This document shows positions 43,721-54,304 of a stretch of DNA of 64,000 bases, in pieces. Position 1 is the first letter of the stretch; each line of letters opens with the position of its first letter. The stretch spans positions 390,165-454,164 of the forward strand of contig ML976656.1 in assembly GCA_010015655.1 (NCBI GenBank). Reading direction: 5' to 3'. The DNA comes from Bimuria novae-zelandiae CBS 107.79. Taxonomy: Eukaryota; Ascomycota; Dothideomycetes; Pleosporales; Didymosphaeriaceae. A program made the translations under genes and the position numbers. The notes under the pieces were generated by a model, which made no database searches, was not told where the DNA came from, and saw only the letters and a list, made by a program, of their open reading frames with translations.

Positions 43721-45002
43721 CTTCCATATCATATTATGGAAAGCATACGGATAGTTATTCGGTCCACTATCACGAGTGCGATGCGTGTCTATACAAAGAA
43801 TACCCACCAAATGAAAAATACCCATCGCACTTTCCCTTCTCACTCTTAGCCTAAATTCCTCCTCGCAAGACAGCTGCTAAACCCATACTCCCTATCTTCC
43901 TAAAGCCCCCCTACTCGTTCAACTCGCCTCCCAACGAAAAACAATACAGCCCCTAGCCCTTTCCTCACTGTCTGCTCTCGCCCAAACGAAGCTCGAGTCC
44001 TCAAGACGATGTGAGACATCTCGGCGCAGCGAACCCATCATGTACAAGTTCTAGTCGTGCAATCCAGTCTAGCCATCACACCACATCTCCCTAAAGCCAC
44101 CGTCGAACTCGCATCACAAACACCCTACCACCACTCTCCCCGCCCAACCCATCCTCTTTTCAAATTCCCTCCCTCCCGCTTCCCCAACCGAAAGCAGGGA
44201 TACCTCGCCTCTCGTCTCAAGCGCAGAACCCACCACGCCTGGATTTCTCTAGAGTAGAGGCACTACGAGGCAGCCTCGCTCGCAACCAACGAAGATAGGT
44301 AAAGTTTCTAGCATGTGTGCAGGGCGCGGGCGAGGGCTAGGTTGTGTTTTCAGCTCGTGTGCGGCGCTGCCACGGCCGACGCCATCGCTAGCTACGCGGG
44401 GAGCCCGTAGATTTCGTCGCGTTGGCGTGTAGAATAGCGAGCTATCTACGACCTAGATTAGGGTGTGATGGTGGGACGCGGTGAGGGAGTGGTGGAGTGT
44501 GTCTCGGACAAACTTTGCCATTGCGCTTGGATACAATTGCATGCGCTTCGCGGAGAGACAGTAGTAGCGCAACCGCTCATGTCGTCGTGGTATTAATAAT
44601 ACTAGGGTAGCCTGCCTGTTCTATCGTATCCAGTCCGCATTCCATGCTTTTGGAGCTGTGCTAAGCCAACCCAACCTATCCAATATGCAGCCTGATCGAT
44701 GCAAACCGACTCCAGGTACTCTATAAAAATGAAAATGTGAAAATGTATAAGTGCCAGTAAGGGTATCCATCCCGATGCACAAATCATGACAGCGCCATGC
44801 GCCTCGTCCAAAACGCCTCGCACCCCGGAGCTGCCGAGATGCTCAAACGCCAAATGCCATGCCCTGTAACCGCATCCGCCGATGCGAAGATGATGCCATG
44901 GAGTGTGTCCAACGACCTAGTATCCGAAAAGCCTGCGCCAGAACCCTCCCATTGCCTCCAGTGATATGTATGTGTGTATGTGGTGGCGCTACCCAAGTGC
45001 CA
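43721..45002. other. Intergenic, no gene seen
   Basis: Includes C-rich plus-strand runs (44060-44260) and the 3' flank of the MIF-domain gene. No recognisable product. Confidence 0.5.
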
Positions 45003-46190
45003 CTACCGCTTGAAGATATTCATCATACTCTTCCGCTTGCCCATCCGCGGGGTCGGCGCATCTGCCGGGACGGGCGGCGGCGGCAAATCGGGCGTCGCCG
45101 TCTTCCCGCTGAACGACTTGGACGCCTTGCGGGTCACGGCGGCGACGGCGCCGGCGCCGGGCTTGTTTGTGAATTTGCTGTTGATGGGCCGCAGTACGTC
45201 GGATTCTTCGCAGTCGACTGCAACGCCGGAGTCGAGTGGGCTAGGGCTAGGAAGCGGAGGGGTGATAACTGCTCTTGCACCGCTGTCAGTGTTGGACGGA
45301 GTGTTGCGGGTGAGCTGGAAGCTACTCTTTGCCTTGGTGACGGCAGAGCGCTTCGAGCCCTTTGTGAGACCCGGCTTCAGTCCGCTGTTTTCCTCGCCCA
45401 GCTGGCGCTCCAGGTTCTCGATCTCGCCGAGAATGGTGGTGCCGTTGGTCGCGATGCACTCTTCTTGGATGGATACGAACTTGACGATGCCGCGCTCCAG
45501 AGGCACGCCGAGGGACTCGAACATGAAATTCTGGATGAGCGCAGCGTTGCGCTTGTTGGTCGTCTGCTGTACCTGCACAGGCAGGGCGGTGATGGTGAGG
45601 AAGTAGGTGGGCTCGAAGGAGCCGCCGAAGAGGAGGCAGGCGGAGTGGTTGACGGTGATCATGATTGACGATTCAGGCCGCTGATACCGTATGGAGAGAT
45701 GGTGTGAAAGGTCCGTGACCAATGTGTACTCATCTTTGATCTAGAACCAGATATTAGAAGTAGCTCAATGCTGGCTGGTTGCGATTACACATACAATCAC
45801 GTTGGTACGCAGCTCCGCGATGATGGGTGCATCTCTGGTCACGCGGTCGCGGGCAGACGAGGTGGAATCGTCCTTGTAGGCGAACTGCTCTTCATAGTAC
45901 TGCGCACGCCGGCGCGATCCATTCGGCTGCACTCCATTTCCAGCGGATTGCACGCCCTGACTTGCAGGCCGCCTGCCGTCGAAGTTGGGGTGGCGCTCTA
46001 CTTCCAGGTGCGACTTGGGCGACGATTCGAACGAAAAGGTGGACCGCGAGGGCGAGAGGTGGTCCACAGCCGTCTCAGGCGCTAACAGGTTAACGCCCGC
46101 CGGGCGCGGAAAGGCATTTGCCGAGTTGCTTGATGTAGTCGACGGCCGCGACATGGTGGACGAGGTGGACTTGTTGACCGAGTGCGGCAT
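45003..46190 (-). CDS. MIF-domain protein with disordered flanking regions
   Basis: Exons 45795-46190 and 45003-45740 join in phase (NVI/IKDEYTL) to 377 residues. The centre (about residues 130-255) is a macrophage migration inhibitory factor/tautomerase-like fold: IKDEYTLVTDLSHHLSIRYQ, SSIMITVNHSACLLFGGSFE, TYFLTITALPVQVQQTTNKR, FMFESLGVPLERGIVKFV and a terminal Glu-Leu helix. MIF tautomerases use a free N-terminal Pro. Here the domain is preceded by about 130 disordered residues, so that catalytic group cannot be present at the true N-terminus. The C-terminal 120 residues are basic and Pro-rich, ending PRMGKRKSMMNIFKR. Fungal MIF-like proteins of this extended form are known as predicted proteins; their function is not established to my knowledge. 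No faults. Confidence 0.88.
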
Positions 46191-48294
46191 GCCGGTGTGG
46201 GTAGGTATAGAGGAGTGAGGATACAGCGTTGGAAGCAGTGTTTGTCGTGAGATTCCTCAGTTGCACAGGATCGCTGCTAGATATGGATAAAGCTTCGTTT
46301 GTGCGGCACGCGTCCGCTGGAACCCTGTCGCCGTGAGATTATTCACTTGCTATCAGCAGTGCACGTCGTTGGCATCAGAAGAGCTAGCTGGGCGGCGGCG
46401 AGCGAGCGTTTGAGCTTGAGTCTGGCCGCGGTGAGATGGCTTGGGCTTGAGCAGGAAGGCGGTCGGTCGCTGCTGGTGGTAAAGGGTGCAAGTTGGGAAA
46501 GCAGCCTTCAAATAATATAAATAATCTACGGTGACGCGCAGCAGGACATTGGGTTTATGGCTATGTTAGATTAGCCTTGCACGACAGCAGCATGGATAGG
46601 CGCGGTGTACGAATGCTGCCGAGACACGCTGCAGCTGGTATGGCTGGCCGCTCGATGCTCTTTACTATCGCGTGCAAGGGTCATTCACCCCTCGATACCC
46701 GTCTAAGAATGGTGGACAGCTGGTGGCTGACTGGGGTTTTCCGCTTCGGGCTCGTAGTGGGCGAATCTTCACTACGCCAGCACCAAGCAGCACGAGGCGT
46801 TGGCCCGAGTCTACAACACCGCCTGGATCTATAATTGTCGGCGAGCTTCTTTACAAGCATCCCGCCCGTTGCTTCTTCATCAGCTTATCTTGGCTACACA
46901 CCAGTGCTCTGAAGAGACGCGAATGCATGACGTTGAGACTACGGCCTACCCACGCCTTAGACGCAAGAGAGAAGCCATCTGGCGAGTGCGCTCGCTCCGG
47001 ACCTGCTTCCACTCAAGAATCTGCATCATGTTAACCCAGCTACATGTTTAAACATGTTACTAGCTCCAAAAGCTAAGCGCAAACTATGCTTGTTGTGCGC
47101 GTCCCCGTTCTCTACATCGCGCCTCTCCTCCACAGGCCCGGACGGAGGACGCTGAGCCACCTTCCTCGTAAACTTCCCTTGTAGTCTTTGGTATCCTGAT
47201 ACTGTTCAGATCTTACCCTTCAAAAATCCAAATCTGAAATCACCAGATACCACGTCCTGTCACAAACCCGCCCTCCCACGCTTGGAGCGGTACTGCGTTT
47301 TTGGTTGCAAGTCGCACGGCCAAGGTTCGGCTTGGATCCGGCGGATATCAACGCATTTGGTTAACCTCCGTGTGGCCTGAGCCTCAATTGTGACCATCGA
47401 TTCATCGAAGATGCTCGTGACACCCTGAACAATGCTATCTACCGTTCGTCACCAAAGCCCCGGTCCCAGGTGCGCAACTCGGTTTAGTTTGTTAATCCTC
47501 CCGCCGCTGCTAAATTTACCTTTCTCCATGCTGTCACCACTTCATTTTACGCTGCAGAACTAGCCATGTCGATGCTAACAACAGAACCCGTTTGCCAGAC
47601 GATCGTGCATCTAGGTAATCTCGCACTTGTACCGCACCCTGCCGGTGACATGTCAGACCTTGCGCGCGTGCGACCGTGGCCGAAGCCGAAGACGCACGTC
47701 AGGCCTGTTCCGAAGACACCAGTTGTTCGCCAACGCTGTGCCACCGCACACAACACTGGCACAGATGAGCCGTTGGAAATCGGTTGGCCATTGAGCCCCA
47801 TGCCTCATTGTCTAAATGAAACCGCCTCTATCTGCGGGAGGTCATCAGAGTTTTGCTGTTGTTGGACGGGAAAAGCCCTTCTATCAGTGCAACAAGAGTC
47901 GACCTCGTGATTGATGGACCCGATGCGGGTTGCGCCGACGTATATTGAAATGTACGCCCTGTAGTTGGAAACCAACGCAAGACGATAAGCAAGGGAGACT
48001 GTATGCGGTGCCAGGCTCGCGTGAAGCATCTTTCCAGGGCATCCATCTGAGAGATGCCTGTTTCCAATAACAACAGCAAATCCGCATATGCACAGCGTGG
48101 CAAACTTTGCCTGGCAGCACTTTGGGATATCCCCTTCTTTCACGCGGGGCATTCCAAATGACACTCCGCAGGGACTCTCGTTGCTTGGGATGACGTAATC
48201 AGAAACGTGACTACGTGTTCGCCCAGGCATTGTACCTGTACGCGTTAACAAGCCCACCACACTTGACACCACGCTGCTCACACACATCTCCACA
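46191..48294. other. Intergenic, no gene recognised
   Basis: 2.1 kb between the divergent MIF-domain and CENP-X genes. A frame at 47566-47910 (plus) has no domain features. Promoters of both genes must lie here. Confidence 0.45.
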
Positions 48295-48861
48295 ATGCCA
48301 CCTAAGGCAGCACCACCACGTCGCAAAGGCCCGGCTTTCAATCCTCCGCGTCCTGTCAAGCCACCTACTTCCACCACCGCACCTGCAGCCGGACGCGCCT
48401 CCAATGCCGCCGCGTCGCGACCCGCACCCGCACCCGCACCCGCAAAGCCTTCGGCCGCGCGCTCAAGCTTCCAGCCCACGACCACCATCATATCATCCGA
48501 TGATGAGCAAGAGGACGAGTTCGATGATCTTCCCTCCGATATCGACGCGTTGATGGAAGATGCCATCGACGACAAACCCAGACCACAGCGAGCTGCAGCG
48601 CTAGTCACAGCAACACCCCCGATACCACCGCCTCTCCTCGTGAGACTTCTGCACCACAACTTTGAGGACGAGAACACGCAGATCCAGAAAGGCGCGATGA
48701 AGTTGTTCGAGAGCTACATGACCATATTCGTCCGTGAAGCTATCGCGAGGGCGAAGGACGAGCGTGAGAAGACCGGGAGAGATGTGGGAGGGGCAGCAAG
48801 CCGCTTCTTGCAGGTCGAGGATCTGGAGAAACTTGCGCCAGAGCTTTTGCTCGACTTTTGA
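48295..48861 (+). CDS. CENP-X/MHF2 histone-fold protein
   Basis: A 188-residue single-exon gene. The first ~105 residues are Pro/Ala-rich and disordered with an acidic patch (SSDDEQEDEFDDLPSDIDAL). The C-terminal ~75 residues match the CENP-X (MHF2/STRA13) histone fold: PPLLVRLLHHNFEDENTQIQ, KGAMKLFESYMTIFVREAIA and the diagnostic end LQVEDLEKLAPELLLDF. CENP-X pairs with CENP-S (MHF1). The complex acts at kinetochores and with FANCM/Mph1-type helicases at stalled forks. The core protein is usually about 80-90 residues, so the long N-terminal extension is notable. Start at the ATG following CCACA; no upstream in-frame alternative was examined in detail. No faults. Confidence 0.9.
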   Translation: MPPKAAPPRRKGPAFNPPRPVKPPTSTTAPAAGRASNAAASRPAPAPAPAKPSAARSSFQPTTTIISSDDEQEDEFDDLPSDIDALMEDAIDDKPRPQRAAALVTATPPIPPPLLVRLLHHNFEDENTQIQKGAMKLFESYMTIFVREAIARAKDEREKTGRDVGGAASRFLQVEDLEKLAPELLLDF

Positions 48862-50037
48862 GCAGTTGAGCACATTGGCATACATTGCTGTATCGCTCCC
48901 AAGGCGATAATACTGACCACGGAATTTTACGTTATTATGAGACTAGGGAAGGTCTGCAGGAATTCCCATCGTACCTGGATATCCACGAAAACAGTCTTAC
49001 ATTCTACGGACCGGGCTGTGAAAGGCGCTGATCATCGTGTACTGTCATAGCGTGACACAGTCGTGAGTCTTTTGAGAACAATGTGCCGAGGGCAGCCCAT
49101 GCGCCTGGGACGGGGCGTGAGCGCCTGGGGTTGGTTCGGGCTCTGCGTCATAGGAGAACAACGATTTGGTAGCGACAATTCTTGGAATCATCCAAAATGA
49201 CAGCCGGAAACTTCTTTGCGATGCCGAAACACCATTGGAGAGATTGAAGGCCTGCTTAATTAGTTCTTGAGGTTGGGCGGAGCTGGCGGCTTGGAAACAG
49301 TTCTGAGGCTCAAAACGCATCCTTGAGAATAACACGCCCGTTGTGCACGGCATAAACAATGGCCAGGCAATCTCGCGAACGAGCTTTCCGCACCTATTTG
49401 GGTCACGGTCTGGGCGACATGTGACGAGTTCGCGGATGAAGCAGCCTCAAACACTTCTCGAACAGGGTCCGCTTCGCGACCTTCAACCTCCACGTACCTG
49501 GCCGAGTCGTGTCCCCTATGTACACCGACGCCACACAATTCTTTCATCGCAATCGCAAATATTTTTAGGCTGTTGTTCGACTATTCTGCTCTTAGTGATT
49601 ACTACAGCATTGCGCGCGCCAGCTTGATTGTCTTGTTGGAGTTGTCCGCTCGCTTCTTCGCTCGCACGCAGGGGTCGAGATCTGTAACGGCCAAACCCGC
49701 GGCTGAAGCACGAACAGAGTCTGACATGTCGCAGACACACTTGTCATGTGTCGGAAGCATCCTAACCGCCTGGAACTTACCTGGGCAAAACACACTAACC
49801 CGCGTTCCGAGAGCTGTCTTCATGCCTTAAGAGCAGTATGTAGCCTTCTCAGGCTGCATTTTCTACCCATCTGCTTCATACTCTGTTGCCGCATTCCCTT
49901 TCGTCTTTTCTCCATTCACTTCGTAATTCCTGGCCAGTCCAGTCTTGAGCGCTAGTCGCCATTACAACCTTCCTTCTATTCACATTCGATACTAGTAATT
50001 AACGTCGCTCTTTGACAACACATACCCCACAGCAACA
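48862..50037. other. Intergenic, no gene seen
   Basis: Only short overlapping frames. The right side is the presumed promoter of the cupredoxin gene (pyrimidine-rich near 49860-49990). Confidence 0.5.
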
Positions 50038-51021
50038 ATGTATTTCACGAGATCCTTCATCGCATTTGCCCTTCTTGGGATCGGAGCCGCGACTACGCAC
50101 ATGGGAGAGATGGCAATGGGAGGACTAGCCACATCGTCAACCTCAGCGGCCACAGCTATCGCGGCATCCGAGACACTTGCCAGCAGCGCGACAGCAGCCA
50201 TGGGCAGTGCCGCAGAGACAGGCGCTGCGTCCGCAGGAATGGTCGCTACACACGTTATTCAAGTAGGAGGACCAAATGGATCGCTTACCTTCTCGCCCGA
50301 CAACGTCAAGGCGGCAGTAGGAGATCTCGTCCAGTTTCAGTTCCACCCTAAGGTATATTAAGTGCATCTCAACATCAAGAGTCTTCTTCTAACGATCTTA
50401 ACAGAACCACTCCGTTGTCCAATCCACCTTCGACCAGCCCTGCGTACCGATCCAGAACGTAATGCCCAACATGACAACCGCCTTCTTCTCTGGCTTCATG
50501 CCCACGAATGCTTCTCTGCGCGCAACTTCTCAGGTCCTCACTTATACCATCCGCGTCATGGACACCAAGCCTGTATGGTTCTACTGCTCTCAAGCGAAGC
50601 ACTGCCAAGGCGGTATGGTTGGCGCTATCAACGCGTATGTATACAGTCGCACATGCAAGAAACCACTCACTAACAATCTCATAGTGCTGAGACCGGCAAC
50701 AAGACCATGTCTGCGTTCAAGGCCCTTGCAGCTTCGGCAACCGAAAACCTCAGCCCCGGCCAAGCTCCTGGTTCAGGGTCACAGGCGGGCTCTGGAAATG
50801 GTACCGGCAGCGGTGGTAGCGGTGCCGAGTCGACGCCCGCCGCCGGTGGTGCAGGCGCCGGTGCGGGTGCGGGTGCCAGCACTACCGGCTCCAGCGCCCC
50901 GGCTGAGGCGTCCACCAGCGCCCCGGCCGAGGCGTCCACCAGCGCTGCGTCCAGCTCTTTCAGCTCACAATCATTCTTCGGCCTCACTTTGGGAACCATC
51001 GCAGCCATCCTGCTGTTGTAG
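50038..51021 (+). CDS. Extracellular GPI-type cupredoxin-like protein
   Basis: Exons 50038-50352, 50405-50634 and 50685-51021 join in phase to 293 residues. A signal peptide (MYFTRSFIAFALLGIGAATT) is followed by an Ala/Ser/Thr-rich segment. The cupredoxin-like domain reads THVIQVGGPNGSLTFSPDNV, VGDLVQFQFHPKNHSVVQST and FDQPCVPI, and then VWFYCSQAKHCQGGMVGAIN, giving the His, Cys, His, Met set of a blue-copper-like site. The C-terminal third is Gly/Ser/Ala-rich with a repeated APAEASTS unit and ends in a hydrophobic tail (FFGLTLGTIAAILLL), fitting a GPI-anchor signal. Such fungal extracellular serine-rich cupredoxins are placed at the cell surface; redox role and metal occupancy are unproven. 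No faults. Confidence 0.9.
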
Positions 51022-51716
51022 GATTGAGTCGTTGAGCAAGGCGGTGTATGTTGGCGAGGGAACGACGATGCATATCTATGATACCATTTCTGCTATTCAA
51101 CTGAGCTGGCTTTAGTCCGGATGCCCTGGGTGGCTTTGGCGTTTTACGTTTTCCCTCGAGATTCGAGATACTTTTGAGTGTTTAAAATGTGTGGTAGTGA
51201 GGTGGCACCATGAAAGTGTAGGGCGGTAATTATATTCATATTTATATCATAAATCAGAACATCATACATTGCGATGAGACCACCCGTTTTCATAGTTGCC
51301 GTGCGGCGATGGTCGTTGTTTCAAAGTGGTAGGATGAATATCAATGATTGGTGGAGGACCGATCTTATTATTCGGGCCGTTAGCGCGCTTAGCAGGTACG
51401 ATGTTGCGTCACTCCATCCTACAGAATCCGGTATCGCAACTTCCTCATTTTGTAAAGATCGGCACGATGGGCAAGGCACAGCCATGTGGTTTCCTTGTTT
51501 CTTCGCTGCATGCTGTGTTCGATTGTACTTGTACACGAGCATCCACCACCTCACGCTCGACAGACCTGGACCCTTTAGATCGCTCACCTTAACATCCGTT
51601 CTATGACCCTCGATTTTGCACCATCTGTACCGGCTGCTGCTATCTCTTGCTTCGGCCTTATTCATAACAGCACCCACGCCTATCCTTGACAGCTCGCTCT
51701 GCTAGCGGTCAGCACG
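51022..51716. other. Intergenic, no gene seen
   Basis: 3' flank of the cupredoxin gene and promoter of the thaumatin-like gene, both on the plus strand. Confidence 0.55.
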
Positions 51717-53119
51717 ATGCTCCTTATCCGAGACCGCGAGCGTGCCCTATCTTCTGCACTACCCTCTATTATTCGCATATACACAGCCTTTCTCGCTCTT
51801 TCGTCTATACCTATCGCGAATGGTTTGCATCATATGAGTCGGAAATCGCCAGAGAAGCTCGACCGCCGCAAAGAGCCTATTACGCCTTTGGTGGTCACGA
51901 ACAATTGCCCAGAAATTATCTACCCTGGCATATCCACTCAATCTGGAGAAGGTCCGGGAAAGAATGGCTTCAAGCTCGACCCGGGCGAGTCATACAATCA
52001 AACCGTGTCAGAAGACTGGCAGGGTCGTGTGTGGGGGAGGACAAATTGCTCGTTCAGTGATGATGGAACAAAGCCAAAGGATGGGGGAGTGAGGGCATGC
52101 AGTTCTGGTGACTGTAACGGCATAGTGGACTGCAAGGTTGGAGTAAGAATCCCACCCCCTTCAGCCCACAATATCGTATACCATGTCATGGGTTCAGCGG
52201 GACAAATCTGAGACGTATATTGACAATGTGCAGGGTGATGTACCTGTATCTCTTGCAGAATTCACGCTCGACGCTGGAGACGGACATACATACTACGACA
52301 TTTCGTTGGTAGATGGCTACAATATCCCTATGGCCATCGTGTTACAACCGCTCCAGAACGTTACTCTGGACGATATCCCTCCGAACCTCACAAACCCTTC
52401 TTGTCAAGGCACTGCGGGGCTGTTGGCACAGCAAGGCTACGACCCCTACAACGACCACCCGAACTTTCTCCGTACCAATAGCTCATATCCGCTTCCCTTT
52501 GAGCAGAATGTCGACGACGCACAAGTCTCGAGATGGTGTCCCTGGGATCTACAACAAAAGGCCCCGGAGAAGCCTGGAGATGGGGTTTATCCATATCCTG
52601 ACGATAACATTGAGAGACCTCCGTTCAATCCGTGCTACTCCGCATGCGCAAAGAACAACAAGCCGGAAGATTGCTGCACGGGGAAGTACAACTCGCCGAG
52701 TTCTTGCAGTCCGAGTGACTATTCCAAAGCTGTGAAAGCTGTCTGTCCGGATGCCTACAGCTACGGTGAGACCCATGATATGTTTGATATCGAAAGTGTA
52801 TTGACAAATACATGTAGCTTTCGACGACCAGAGTTCTACTTTCATCATCCCATCTGGTGCCGGCTTCGAGGTCGTGTTCTGTCCCGGGGCGCGCTCTACC
52901 AACATCCTCGCCACGCAGTCGGACAAGATGCTTCAACTCGCACAGCAGGGACGTGTTTCGGGAAAGAAGCGAGAAGAGTCTTCCTTGACGTACCGAAGAA
53001 GAGGCAGCACTACTGTCCTCAAACGGAGCGGAGCGACGCGGAGCAGTCCCCTCGGGAACACCGTCCTCCTGGTAACTTCCGCAATGGCTGCAAGTGTTTT
53101 GGCATATGCAGAGATGTGA
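51717..53119 (+). CDS. Thaumatin-like secreted or anchored protein
   Basis: Exons 51717-52142, 52234-52765 and 52818-53119 join in phase to 419 residues. An N-terminal hydrophobic segment (YTAFLALSSIPIANG) serves as signal. The thaumatin fold is recognised by VTNNCPEIIYPGISTQSGEG, GFKLDPGESYNQTV, WQGRVWGRTNCSF, CSSGDCNGIVDCKVGGDVPV and SLAEFTLDAGDGHTYYDISL followed by VDGYNIPM. The Cys-rich middle has CYSACAKNNKPEDCC and SPSSCSPSDYSKAVKAVCPD. The end is basic followed by a hydrophobic stretch (TVLLVTSAMAASVLAYAEM), suggesting membrane or GPI attachment. Thaumatin-like proteins of fungi are often linked to glucan binding or hydrolysis; activity here is unknown. No faults. Confidence 0.9.
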
Positions 53120-54304
53120 TGGAGGGCGCATATCCCTACAACGGGAGGTGGTCCGAGTTGAGACTTGGTCCGATGTATTATTGCACGTTGTTGAGTAGCT
53201 CGAGATACCCTTTTTGCCTCACTTTCAATGTACTTCCATTCACCCTGATTGAGCCACATACATTCAGCATGGTGGGGGTGATCAACAGTCGTCATCTGCC
53301 GTTTAGGCGGACAGCGACCGTGGAATAGGGAGCGAGAAGATGCAGCATACGTGCGTATACGCGCATAATGCGGTTTTTCGCTTCTAATCGCCTGCTACGA
53401 TGCTGAACAGGCCTCTGGACGAATAGCAGAGCTGCGAGACGTCACGGACAGGCGGTGAGGGCTTCCGTCACGGCATCTTCTGATATTTCGAGTTTGCTCT
53501 TGTCAAAGTGCCGGTGCTGCTTTGCAGGATTTGCCTTATTACACGATGTGCTCAATCAGGCCTACGACGTCTTGACACCCCGCGTGGGGGCTTCGGCAAT
53601 GTGCTTGGAGCGCTCACAGTGTGATATCATATCTGCACAACCTCACCTGGGTAAACGTTCAGCGGTCTGAATAGATTAATATGGCTCTACAGCTGGTGAT
53701 GGTGTTATAGTTGAGGAACTTGTTGGCCAGTTGATGCGTTGCGAGGTGGACCCAGGCACCGGAGCAGTGTTGCCGACCCGCGCATCGTTCCTTCCCATGC
53801 CAACTCGTTCGATGCATCCCAAACAACCCACCAAGTTGGCTCAACAACCGCACACTTCTCATCCATCGCCGTACTCGTCACGGAGAAACTAATTCCGTCC
53901 TCTGCGAAGCAATCTGCTACCCCATCGAACGGCTACCGCAGTGTGCAATCCCACCGCACGCGGCTGCCCTGCCTATAATTTTCCGATTTGCCTAGTCGCT
54001 ATTCCCGATTAGACACGGAGCTGGTTTCTGCGACAGCTTAGATTCGGTAAAGTACGCTGCGGTTGCTCCACCTTAGTACGGAATGCCTAGATGGACCATC
54101 AGCAACTCGAAATGGGACCGGCGGAGGCTTGACAGGTGCGCTCCTGTGCCGCGTCGGCAATAGTGGTTACTGTTTTATATGTAAAGGGAGTCGGACAGCT
54201 CTCCAAAGACTATCTTCGGTTTTTTCCTGCTGTTCCAAATTGGTCGCAGCTCTTTTCACATTCCGACTTGAGCCGCGGATATCCACACGCACGCCGAACG
54301 CACT
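53120..54304. other. Intergenic, no gene seen
   Basis: Small overlapping frames only. The right end is the promoter of the beta-mannosidase gene. Confidence 0.5.

Noticed and set aside
44859..45668. Plus-strand 269-codon frame
   Set aside because: It is antisense to the MIF-domain gene and reads as low-complexity Gly/Arg/Glu sequence.
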